Source of the DNA: Prevotellaceae bacterium UBA1720
Lineage (GTDB): Bacteria; Bacteroidota; Bacteroidia; Bacteroidales; Bacteroidaceae
Length of the DNA: 12,694 nt
Direction of reading: 5' to 3'
NCBI GenBank assembly: GCA_002317475.1
Contig: DCIS01000158.1
Location: forward strand, 1-12,694
Positions 6,136-12,688 of this stretch are shown here, one piece after another. Positions within the stretch are counted from its first letter, which is position 1; each line of letters starts with the position of its first letter. A program made the translations under genes and the position numbers. The notes under the pieces are model-generated. The model worked only from the letters and a program-made list of their open reading frames with translations, ran no database searches and had not been told where the DNA came from.

Positions 6136-7419
6136 ATGGAGAACAACTATAAGATAAATACCAAGTGTGTACAGGCAGGTTATACCCCTGCTAATGGTGA
6201 ACCACGTCAAGTACCTATTATTCAGAGCACTACGTTCAAGTATGACACCTCTGAGGATATGGGTAAGCTCTTTGACCTCGAGGCCAGTGGTTATTTCTAT
6301 ACACGTCTGCAGAACCCTACCAACGACTATGTTGCGGCTAAGATTGCAGCCCTCGAAGGTGGTACCGCAGCTATGCTGACCAGTAGTGGACAGGCAGCCA
6401 ATTTCTTCGCCCTGTTCAATATCTGCGAGAATGGCAGTCATATTGTGGCAAGCAGCAGCATCTATGGTGGTACGTTCAACCTCATCAGCGTCACCATGGC
6501 CAAGATGGGCGTCAGCGTCACCTTTGTCAGTCCTACAGCCAGCGAGGAGGAACTCAATGCCGCTTTCCAGGACAATACACGTGCCATGTTTGGTGAGACC
6601 ATAGCCAATCCCGCTCTTACCGTCTTGGATATTGAGAAGTTTGCCAAGGTAGCTCATGCTCATGGCGTGCCTCTGATTGTGGACAACACCTTCCCTACCC
6701 CTGTCAACTGCCGTCCCATTGAGTGGGGAGCAGACATCGTGACACACTCCACCACGAAGTACATGGATGGTCATGGTGCTGCTGTAGGTGGTGCCATTGT
6801 CGATTCAGGTAAGTTCGACTGGATGGCCCATGCAGACAAGTTCCCTGGTCTTTGCACTCCCGATGAGTCTTATCACGGCATTACCTATGCTGAGAAGTTT
6901 GGCAAGGAGGGAGCCTTCATCACCAAGTGTACAGCACAGCTGATGCGCGACTTTGGTTGCATCCAGTCACCTCAGCATGCCTTCATCCTCAATCTGGGTC
7001 TTGAGAGTCTGCATGTACGTATGCCTCGCCACGTCGAGAATGGTCAGGCGGTAGCAGAGTTCCTGAGCCATCATCCTAAGGTTGAGAAGGTGAACTACAG
7101 TGGTCTGCCCAGTGATCCTTACTATTCCATAGCACAGAAATACCTCCCCAATGGTGGTTGTGGTGTGGTTAGCTTTGTTATCAAGGGTGGCCGTGCAGGT
7201 GCAGAGTCGTTCATGAAGCGTCTGAAACTGGCTGCTATTGAGACCCACGTGGCAGATGCACGTACGTGTTGTCTGAATCCTGCTACCAGCACTCATCGTC
7301 AGATGTCTGAGGAGCAACTCGAGGCAGCAGGTATTCCTGCAGGTCTTGTTCGTATGAGTTGTGGTCTTGAGGACAAGGCAGATCTCATTGCCGACCTTCA
7401 GCAAGCACTCGAGGATTAA
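6136..7419 (+). CDS. metY: O-acetylhomoserine sulfhydrylase (aminocarboxypropyltransferase)
   Basis: A 427-residue PLP enzyme of the Cys/Met metabolism family. It makes homocysteine from O-acetylhomoserine and sulfide, the direct route to methionine; some relatives also act on O-acetylserine. CVQAGYTP near the start, TRLQNPT at about 56-62, SSGQAANF at about 83-90 and VDNTFPTP before the lysine are family motifs. THSTTKYMDGHG carries the Schiff-base Lys208. The length (near 430) and the long insertions favour MetY over the shorter MetB and MetC. The start is the ATG 21 bp after the mce terminator. A sequence TTACTTGC at 6116-6123 is a weak -7 candidate, which would leave a very short leader and no room for a SAM riboswitch. 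The gene ends against a bidirectional terminator shared with the xylanase. Confidence 0.94.
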   Translation: MENNYKINTKCVQAGYTPANGEPRQVPIIQSTTFKYDTSEDMGKLFDLEASGYFYTRLQNPTNDYVAAKIAALEGGTAAMLTSSGQAANFFALFNICENGSHIVASSSIYGGTFNLISVTMAKMGVSVTFVSPTASEEELNAAFQDNTRAMFGETIANPALTVLDIEKFAKVAHAHGVPLIVDNTFPTPVNCRPIEWGADIVTHSTTKYMDGHGAAVGGAIVDSGKFDWMAHADKFPGLCTPDESYHGITYAEKFGKEGAFITKCTAQLMRDFGCIQSPQHAFILNLGLESLHVRMPRHVENGQAVAEFLSHHPKVEKVNYSGLPSDPYYSIAQKYLPNGGCGVVSFVIKGGRAGAESFMKRLKLAAIETHVADARTCCLNPATSTHRQMSEEQLEAAGIPAGLVRMSCGLEDKADLIADLQQALED

Positions 7420-7426
7420 CATTTTT

Positions 7427-7477
7427 ACATGAATGGCAACAACCTAATAATGTTGTTTTCGTTGTTTCTATTCATGT
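7427..7477 (+). terminator. Stem-loop directly after metY
   Basis: ACATGAAT (7427-7434) pairs with ATTCATGT (7470-7477), and an inner CAACAAC can pair with GTTGTT. It begins eight bases after the stop and lacks a T run, so it may protect the 3' end of the mRNA rather than terminate. The stronger terminator lies 25 bp on. Confidence 0.45.
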
Positions 7478-7501
7478 TAAGATAAACCATCATGATAAAG
7501 A

Positions 7502-7535
7502 AAGAGCGGGCCTCCTATTTGGGAAGTCCGCTCTT
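7502..7535. terminator. Bidirectional terminator between metY and the xylanase gene
   Basis: AAGAGCGG at 7502-7509 pairs with CCGCTCTT at 7528-7535. The stem continues inward through GCCTCC and GGAAGT with one wobble and one mismatch, leaving a short loop. T-rich sequence follows on both strands (TTATTATG on plus, TCTTTATC on minus). It lies between two converging genes and would serve both. Confidence 0.85.
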
Positions 7536-7558
7536 ATTATGACCAAACCTTAGGTCCG

Positions 7559-10303
7559 TTATCTTACGATGATGTTCTTTGCTTCACCAGAAGTCATATT
7601 CTTGATGACAAAGTTACCACGCTTGCCAGTGATGCGCATTGCCTTCTTCGAGAGGTTGTCAGCCTCTGTTGCACGGAAGTTGCCTACGAAAGCACCATCA
7701 GTGGTGTAAACGGCATAGTTGTTGATGCGCTGTGCCACGATCACCTCAGCGATACCTGTTGCTGTCTGCTCCTCGTTGAGGGTGAAGGTCATCTTGTCGA
7801 TGTTGAAGCCCATAGTAGCCTTGATGCGCAGCACCTGACGACCCTCGGGTATAACCTCTGTTGTGGTGGTCTTGGTATCCTTGAATGTGGTCAGGTTCTT
7901 GTATGCAGCAATGTACTTCTTGCCTGTGATGACAGTCTCATTGCCGTCCTCGTCAACCAGGAACAGCTGATACTGACCTCTCTCTGTACCTGTTGCCACG
8001 CTCAGTACGATGTCATAAATACCAGCCTGCTTTACGTTCACGCTGTAGTCCATCCACTCGTTCTTGGCTGCTGTTACGTAGTAACCTGATGCACCCTTGT
8101 AGATGTCCACGCCCTCGTTGTCCGTACGATACTTGCTGGCACCCTCATCTACGTCATCTGTGTCGTGGAATGAGTAGCCCTCACCCATCACGTCAAAGTT
8201 CTCAGCCTCAACTACACCAGGAATCTCAGCATAGATATCCTTGTAGGGAAGGCGCTTCTTGTCTACGCGCAGCGACTTGGTAAACATTGCCGATACGTTG
8301 TCCAGGGTATCTGTTGCGTATGCCATCACCTCGTAGATGCCATCCTCTGTGGGCACGTACTCAAACTGGCAGGGCACCTCATAGTAGTTCTTCTGCTTTA
8401 CATTATTAATATATAATATAACGTTCTGGATCTTGGCAGCATCATAGTCGGTGTTGACGGTGATCTGTACCGTATCCTTCTGGTACATTCGCTCCTGTGA
8501 CAGGGCTACGTCCAGTTTGATGTCCTCGTTGAGGTTCACCTTTCTGAAGACGAACTTATCAATGTATGCACCACCCTTCTCGATGTTCATTCGAATGATG
8601 TGCTTACCTGCTGTCAGAGGTGCAACGGTACGTCCATATACAGTCTTGTAAGTGGTCCAGGTGTTCTTCTTGACACAAGGAATGACGATGTTGTCCGTGA
8701 ACTTCACATAGGTTGAGTCATCCTTCACAGAGAAGCTTACAGCAGCATCCTCAACGCCAGAAGAGGCAGTCAGCTCGTATGAGTAGTAACCATCCTCCTT
8801 CACGTTCACGGTGTATTCCAGCCACTCGCCGTCTACGGTGTGGCTTACCACCTTGTTACTATTGCCGGTCGAGATATCTACGCCAACATCAGAACGATAG
8901 CTGTTGTTGCCTGAGTTTGTGAAGTCCGTGTCATGGAAGGCACTGCCCTCTACGCCCTTGTCGAAGTTCTCAGCCTGAATGACCGTTCCGGGAATGTTGT
9001 ATGATCCGTAGGGTGTACGTGCAGCCACAACGTTCACATTACCGTAACGTGTGTACTCCTGTCCGTCATCAGCTGTCAGGACTGCCTTCAAGGGGATGCT
9101 ACCCTGCTTTCCAGGAGTATATTCCACTACCCAGGGAGCCTCTGTCAGTGTGCAGTACAGCTGATTGTTGGCATAGAAGTCAATGCGCTCGATCTTGCGT
9201 GTCTTGTCAATCATACGTGCACGCAGGTCAATCTTTCCGGGTTCACCCATCGAGAGTTTCGGAGCCATAGGTTTGATGTACAGGTCCACCTGCTTCTTCA
9301 TGCCGGGGAAGGGACTCTTGGCTGTCTGTGCCTTTTCCGTAGCCATGTATTCTACCAACCAGTCATAGGCAGGACGGTTCTTGCCGTTCTTGTTCAGGAT
9401 ACCCGAGTTACCGCCATCTGTCCACGTAGCACCGTATGTCGAGCCCCAGAGGGTCAGACCAGCGAAATAGTCTTTCTCCCACATATAGGGAATCTGCTCC
9501 TTGTAGTTGGTCAGCTGCTGCTGGTCGTCATACGTACCGATATCATACTCCGTGCTGTACATAGGCATCTTCAGCTTGTTCTGTATCTCATCAACGGCCG
9601 TCTTGAAGTTACTCAGGCTGTAGCCCGTCAGGTCATGGCTCTGGCATCCGTATGCATCGATGGGAGCTCCATAGTCGCGCAGGGCTGTACAGAGCGAGAT
9701 AAACTGACTTCTCTGCCACTGGAAGGTGTTGAAGTCGTTATAGATAAGGATTGCGTCTGGCCAACGCTCGTGTGCCAGTTCGAATGCCTTGATGATCCAG
9801 TCCCAGCCAGACACGCCCTTGCCGCCCAGTGCATCCTGGAAGTAGTGTGTACCTGCCTGATGACCATCTACGGCCTCGTTCACTACGTCAAACATCTTCA
9901 GGTCTGGGTAGCGCTTCTTCACGGCATCCATCCATTTCACGATGGCGTTGTAGCGCTCCTCGTTGCTCAGGCTCTCAATCCACGAGGGGTACTGCGAACC
10001 CCATGCCAGACAATGGAACTTGAACAGCAATCCGTTTGTCTTACAATAGTTGTAGGCATTGTCTGCACCACCCCAGTTCCAGCTGTTAGGGCCTCCACCC
10101 TGTACTGACGACCATTTGGTCTCGTTCTCACACGTCAGCTGGTTCCATTTGGTTTTGAACTCATAACCACCACCGTTCACACTGCCTCGTGTGGTGATGT
10201 TACCCAAGAACTTGTCGGGGTTCTTGCTCAACTGTGCCTTTGCTGTCATTGGCATCATCAGGCCAAGGAGCATTGCACCTGCAAATAGAGTAGTTTTTTT
10301 CAT
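7559..10303 (-). CDS. Secreted GH10 endo-beta-1,4-xylanase with two CBM6 modules
   Basis: A 914-residue secreted enzyme predicted to cut the beta-1,4-xylan backbone. Residues 1-23 are a signal peptide ending AKA before Gln24. The GH10 barrel covers about 27-325: CENETKW at 58-64, AWGSQYPSW at 100-108, DVVNEAVDG with acid/base Glu143, STEYDI with nucleophile Glu252, and LTLWGS. Then come an Ig-like linker domain (about 338-430), CBM6 (437-588), a second Ig-like domain (592-685), CBM6 (694-842), and a tail (848-914) ending KNIIVR that resembles C-terminal sorting or anchoring tails of Prevotella secreted proteins. Both CBM6 copies share AENFD, FHDTD, YR and GVDI, showing an internal duplication. 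The modules would hold the enzyme on xylan. A -7 box at 10380-10387 drives it, divergent from the esterase gene, with which it probably acts. No CBM is inserted in the catalytic barrel, unlike many Bacteroidetes GH10 xylanases. Confidence 0.95.
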   Translation of the reverse strand: MKKTTLFAGAMLLGLMMPMTAKAQLSKNPDKFLGNITTRGSVNGGGYEFKTKWNQLTCENETKWSSVQGGGPNSWNWGGADNAYNYCKTNGLLFKFHCLAWGSQYPSWIESLSNEERYNAIVKWMDAVKKRYPDLKMFDVVNEAVDGHQAGTHYFQDALGGKGVSGWDWIIKAFELAHERWPDAILIYNDFNTFQWQRSQFISLCTALRDYGAPIDAYGCQSHDLTGYSLSNFKTAVDEIQNKLKMPMYSTEYDIGTYDDQQQLTNYKEQIPYMWEKDYFAGLTLWGSTYGATWTDGGNSGILNKNGKNRPAYDWLVEYMATEKAQTAKSPFPGMKKQVDLYIKPMAPKLSMGEPGKIDLRARMIDKTRKIERIDFYANNQLYCTLTEAPWVVEYTPGKQGSIPLKAVLTADDGQEYTRYGNVNVVAARTPYGSYNIPGTVIQAENFDKGVEGSAFHDTDFTNSGNNSYRSDVGVDISTGNSNKVVSHTVDGEWLEYTVNVKEDGYYSYELTASSGVEDAAVSFSVKDDSTYVKFTDNIVIPCVKKNTWTTYKTVYGRTVAPLTAGKHIIRMNIEKGGAYIDKFVFRKVNLNEDIKLDVALSQERMYQKDTVQITVNTDYDAAKIQNVILYINNVKQKNYYEVPCQFEYVPTEDGIYEVMAYATDTLDNVSAMFTKSLRVDKKRLPYKDIYAEIPGVVEAENFDVMGEGYSFHDTDDVDEGASKYRTDNEGVDIYKGASGYYVTAAKNEWMDYSVNVKQAGIYDIVLSVATGTERGQYQLFLVDEDGNETVITGKKYIAAYKNLTTFKDTKTTTTEVIPEGRQVLRIKATMGFNIDKMTFTLNEEQTATGIAEVIVAQRINNYAVYTTDGAFVGNFRATEADNLSKKAMRITGKRGNFVIKNMTSGEAKNIIVR

Positions 10304-10379
10304 GAATTAGTTATTTATTGGGTTGTATCACTTTGTTCAGGTAAACATGCATAATGTACGCATATTCATACATTCAAGG

Positions 10380-10387
10380 CAAAGTTA
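10380..10387 (-). promoter_or_regulatory. -7 promoter box of the xylanase gene
   Basis: On the minus strand this reads TAACTTTG, followed by CC, an exact TAnnTTTG match. The leader to the ATG at 10303 would be about 70 nt. The sequence upstream, TTGGGA followed by a T run and G, closely parallels the promoter at 4130-4137. Confidence 0.65.
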
Positions 10388-10431
10388 CAAAAAAAATCCC
10401 AACAATATACTAATCTTATCTATCTTTTTTG

Positions 10432-10439
10432 TAATTTTG
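10432..10439 (+). promoter_or_regulatory. -7 promoter box facing the esterase gene, long leader
   Basis: TAATTTTG followed by CA matches TAnnTTTG. It is about 45 bp from the divergent xylanase box. If used, the leader before the esterase ATG would be roughly 310 nt and would include the direct repeat and both hairpins. Confidence 0.45.
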
Positions 10440-10448
10440 CATCGTTAA

Positions 10449-10484
10449 GTTTCAAATGTGATAAACATTGTTTCAAATCCGATA
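10449..10484 (+). promoter_or_regulatory. Direct repeat with 21-bp spacing, candidate regulator site
   Basis: GTTTCAAATGTGATA (10449-10463) and GTTTCAAATCCGATA (10470-10484) agree at 13 of 15 bases. Their starts are 21 bp apart, two helical turns. AraC-type regulators, including the output domain of the hybrid two-component sensors that control polysaccharide genes in Bacteroidetes, often bind such repeats. The repeat ends 22 bp before the TTATTTTG at 10507-10514, a suitable distance for an activator site. Confidence 0.45.
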
Positions 10485-10639
10485 GTATCACATGATGTAT
10501 AGATGCTTATTTTGCCAGGAAAACATGAAACACTAATATTCTAAGTAAGTAATCAAATTTATCATTATAATGTTTAAGCAAATGACTTCTTATAATATAT
10601 ATACTCCCTTTTGGACATCTCCGCCACCTTTTCTCGGTT

Positions 10640-10693
10640 GTGATGCCCGCATCACGCCCTTAAAAACGCGACAACTTTTGCCGACGGGCAAAA
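10640..10693 (+). other. Two perfect hairpins in a GC-rich patch upstream of the esterase
   Basis: GTGATGC (10640-10646) and GCATCAC (10649-10655) form one inverted repeat with a 2-nt centre. TTTTGCC (10676-10682) and GGCAAAA (10687-10693) form a second with the loop GACG. The patch from about 10615 to 10690 is far richer in G and C than the AT-rich flanks. It could be leader RNA structure, operator palindromes or the remnant of an inserted element. Confidence 0.5.
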
Positions 10694-10730
10694 TGTAGTG
10701 CACCAAAATAGAGCATATCTATTATAAAGC

Positions 10731-10738
10731 TAATTTTG
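10731..10738 (+). promoter_or_regulatory. Second -7 box, close to the esterase start
   Basis: TAATTTTG followed by AT matches TAnnTTTG and would give a leader of only about 13-15 nt before the ATG at 10759. No matching -33 element is evident, so it is an alternative to the box at 10432-10439. Confidence 0.45.
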
Positions 10739-10758
10739 ATCACTTACTTATAAAAACC

Positions 10759-12162
10759 ATGAAGAAAGTTTTATTCCTTCTTTCCTTGCTCTTCGCCCAG
10801 GCAGGAGCAATGGCACAGACGCAGGAGTTCACCCCTGCTCTGGAGTTTGTAATGCAGTTGCAGGTAAAGATTCAAGGCGTTGAGCGTGTTGGCGAGACTC
10901 CTCACGGTACACGTCAGAGTATTCCCATCACGGGTGGTACGTTCAAGGGTCCCAAGATCGAGGGTACCGTCCTTGCAGGTGGTGCCGACTATCAGTTGAG
11001 CACCAAGGGTGGCCGTACCGTGGTTGAGGCTATCTACAACATCCGCACCAATGATGGCGTCACCATCCACGTTCGCAACAACGGTCTCATCACCCAGGGT
11101 CAGGGTGGATTCTATTTCTACACCAACCCCCATTTCGAGGCTCCCATTGACAGCAAGTACAACTGGCTGAACAACAACATCTTCGTTTGCCGTATCAACA
11201 ACACCAGCGGTTTTATGGGTGGTGTGGCACTTGATGTTTGGCGTGTGTGCGACCCCGACAACTACGAACAGACCATTGGCAAGATTGAGCCTATCCCCGG
11301 TGAGATCTGGAAGCCTGCCACTCAGCAGGGTAAGATCGAGGAGATCCACTACTCCGTCATGAAGAATGGCCAGAAGCTCAATAAGCGCGCGCAGGTGTAC
11401 GTACCTTATAGTTATAACAAGAAGGACAAGAAGACCCGTTACAATGTGGTTTACCTCATGCACGGTGGTGGCGACAACACCACTTCCTTCCTTACCCCTC
11501 CCAATGACTGGTTGCCTCTGAAGCAGGTTCTCGATCACCTCATCGAGCAGGGCAAGATGAAGCCCGTGCTGGTGGTTTGCCCCACTTTCTACAACGACGA
11601 TCAGAATATCGGTGCAAACCGTATGGACGATGCTACGAAGCAGACTCGCGACTTCCACATCGAGCTCCAGGACAATGTCATCCCCACCGTTGCTTCGCTC
11701 TACAACACCTATCTGCAGGGCAAGGCTGACAGCGCAGCCATTGCTGCCACACGCGAGCATCGTGCCTTTGGTGGTTTCTCTATGGGTGCCCTCTGCACCT
11801 GGTATCAGTTGGCTTACGGTATCTCAGCCGTTCGCAACTACCTGCCTCTGAGTGGTGATATCTGGACCTATGACGCTGACGGTAAGAAGCTGGATGCCAA
11901 CAAGTCTGCCCAGTGGATGGCAGATATGGTCAATGCCTCTGCCTTTGCAGGCGACTTCGAGGTCTATGGTTATTCCGGCACCAAGGACATGGCTGGTACA
12001 CCCCAGAAGAATGTCATCAAGGCACTGCGCGACTATGCCCCCACCTTCCGTTATGGTGGCATGAATGCCAATCTGCGCTTCTCGATGAAGGAGGGTGGCG
12101 AGCACTTCTATGGCGATATCAACCAGTACCTCTACTACGCACTTCCCCTCATCTGGAAGTAA
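10759..12162 (+). CDS. Secreted DUF3237 - CE1-like esterase fusion
   Basis: A 467-residue secreted protein. Residues 1-19 are a signal peptide ending AMA before Gln20. Residues about 24-165 look like DUF3237: GETPHGTRQSIPITGGTFKG followed by GTVLAGGADYQ and an IRTNDGVTIHVRNNG strand. Residues about 195-467 are an alpha/beta-hydrolase of the CE1/esterase D type, with YLMHGGGDN as the oxyanion region, GGFSMGAL with nucleophile Ser341, GTKDMAG with probable Asp410 and GGEHFYGD with His449. Such domains in xylan-degrading Bacteroidetes are acetyl-xylan or feruloyl esterases. The divergent GH10 xylanase supports removal of ester side groups from xylan, but the exact substrate is inferred. The role of the N-terminal domain is unknown; it occupies the place where CE1 enzymes of this group often carry a carbohydrate-binding domain. 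A strong terminator follows. Confidence 0.88.
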   Translation: MKKVLFLLSLLFAQAGAMAQTQEFTPALEFVMQLQVKIQGVERVGETPHGTRQSIPITGGTFKGPKIEGTVLAGGADYQLSTKGGRTVVEAIYNIRTNDGVTIHVRNNGLITQGQGGFYFYTNPHFEAPIDSKYNWLNNNIFVCRINNTSGFMGGVALDVWRVCDPDNYEQTIGKIEPIPGEIWKPATQQGKIEEIHYSVMKNGQKLNKRAQVYVPYSYNKKDKKTRYNVVYLMHGGGDNTTSFLTPPNDWLPLKQVLDHLIEQGKMKPVLVVCPTFYNDDQNIGANRMDDATKQTRDFHIELQDNVIPTVASLYNTYLQGKADSAAIAATREHRAFGGFSMGALCTWYQLAYGISAVRNYLPLSGDIWTYDADGKKLDANKSAQWMADMVNASAFAGDFEVYGYSGTKDMAGTPQKNVIKALRDYAPTFRYGGMNANLRFSMKEGGEHFYGDINQYLYYALPLIWK

Positions 12163-12188
12163 CCCCTACATTCCGCATATTCATACTG

Positions 12189-12222
12189 AGCATCGAGGAC
12201 GTTCTCCCCGATGCTTTTTTTT
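12189..12222 (+). terminator. Rho-independent terminator of the esterase gene
   Basis: AGCATCG (12189-12195) pairs with CGATGCT (12209-12215), with an inner GGA/TCC pairing around the loop CGTTC, and is followed by eight T residues. It starts 26 bp after the esterase stop. Confidence 0.9.
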
Positions 12223-12359
12223 GTTTCTTTATGCGTTGTTCCATGCCGAAAAAACATTGCATCATAACGTATTATACCGCATTATGCCGATTTTCGCTTT
12301 CGATAATTAATATTTCGTGATGAAGTAGGCATCTAGTGCACATTAGGCTTCTTCTTATT

Positions 12360-12417
12360 GTTTCTAGTTTCTGGTTTCTCGTTTCTTGTTGACTCGTTGA
12401 CTTGTTTCTGGTTTCTT
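12360..12417. repeat. GTTTCTN heptamer array with two GTTGACTN octamers
   Basis: Four consecutive heptamers run from 12360: GTTTCTA, GTTTCTG, GTTTCTC and GTTTCTT. Then come GTTGACTC and GTTGACTT (12388-12403), and finally GTTTCTG and GTTTCTT (12404-12417). Only the last base of each unit varies. The complement reads NAGAAAC. Similar low-complexity runs occur between genes in Bacteroidales. Confidence 0.8.
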
Positions 12418-12460
12418 GAGGTCTTGAGGGGTTAAGTTTAGCACGGCACATTATACATAC

Positions 12461-12497
12461 AAAATGAGGCACACTCACTCTCGAGGTGCCTCATTTT
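12461..12497. terminator. Bidirectional terminator, 12-bp perfect stem
   Basis: AAAATGAGGCAC (12461-12472) pairs perfectly with GTGCCTCATTTT (12486-12497) around a 13-nt loop. The A-rich and T-rich ends give a T run on either strand. On the minus strand it lies about 85 bp downstream of the small gene at 12582-12674 and is the likely stop for that transcript. Confidence 0.8.
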
Positions 12498-12539
12498 TGT
12501 CCTTGTTTCATGTACATCCAGTCTATTCGTAACCAAACT

Positions 12540-12572
12540 TCTCCCCATTATGGGGGAGATGTCGCTTGCGAC
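12540..12572. repeat. REP-like pair of hairpins
   Basis: TCTCCCC (12540-12546) pairs with GGGGAGA (12553-12559), and directly after it GTCGC-TT-GCGAC (12561-12572) forms a second stem. Two adjacent GC-rich palindromes outside genes resemble repetitive extragenic palindromic elements. The pair is immediately downstream of the small minus-strand gene. Copy number cannot be judged from one window. Confidence 0.5.
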
Positions 12573-12573
12573 A

Positions 12574-12688
12574 GAGAGGGTCTACATGCACGACGTCGTT
12601 CCCAGTGCAGTTGCGATGGCGGTCAGAATACTAATCAGTATCTGAACAGCCCACTTTACAGTTTCCTTCTTCATATAGACCCCCTCTC
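12574..12688. repeat. Inverted repeat bounding the small gene
   Basis: GAGAGGGTCTA (12574-12584) and TAGACCCCCTCTC (12676-12688) are inverted copies that differ by two extra G-C pairs in the right arm. The left arm contains the stop codon of the small gene. The right arm begins one base upstream of its start codon, so the gene fills the space between the arms almost exactly. Confidence 0.65.
12582..12674 (-). CDS. Smalltalk-like protein, 30 residues
   Basis: A 30-residue frame on the minus strand, from ATG at 12674 to TAG at 12582. It begins MKKETVKWAVQILISIL and ends LGTTSCM. I recognise the pattern of the small Bacteroidales proteins named 'smalltalk': MKK with a tryptophan near residue 8, a hydrophobic ILISILTAIATALG helix, and the ending TSCM. 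Function is unknown. The helix is long enough to span or enter the membrane, and the Cys preceded by LGTTS is reminiscent of a lipobox but lies at the very end. In other Bacteroidales, genes of this family often lie near a DNA-binding HU-like gene and an N-acetylmuramoyl-alanine amidase. Any such upstream neighbour would be beyond the right edge of this window. A G-rich stretch precedes the start. Confidence 0.72.
   Translation of the reverse strand: MKKETVKWAVQILISILTAIATALGTTSCM

Larger units (their letters stand above)
10304..10758. other. Divergent regulatory region between xylanase and esterase
   Basis: This 455-bp stretch has no credible gene. From left to right it holds the xylanase leader and minus-strand promoter, a plus-strand -7 match at 10432-10439, a direct repeat at 10449-10484 and a weaker -7-like TTATTTTG at 10507-10514. 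Next come AT-rich DNA to about 10610, a markedly GC-richer patch with two perfect hairpins at 10640-10693, and a second exact -7 match just before the esterase start. A short minus-strand open stretch near 10605-10700 has no recognisable product. Confidence 0.6.
12163..12581. other. Non-coding region after the esterase, repeat-rich
   Basis: About 420 bp with no credible gene: the minus-strand frame at 12272-12478 runs through simple repeats and a terminator arm. It contains the esterase terminator, an AT-rich stretch (about 12223-12359), a GTTTCTN heptamer array, a second terminator hairpin and a pair of REP-like hairpins. Confidence 0.6.

Noticed and set aside
5944..6774. Minus-strand frame across mce, its terminator and metY
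   Set aside because: It runs through a terminator hairpin and two confidently identified genes on the other strand.
10605..10700. Small minus-strand gene in the divergent region
   Set aside because: The open stretch is short, lacks a convincing start and shows no recognised protein; hairpins explain the sequence better.
10771..11760. Minus-strand frame of 329 codons opposite the esterase
   Set aside because: It is leucine- and valine-rich with no domain pattern, as expected from the complement of a biased gene; the plus-strand protein has a signal peptide and a triad.
12272..12478. Minus-strand frame of 68 codons after the esterase
   Set aside because: It is translated from the heptamer array and a terminator arm, which explains its repetitive residues.
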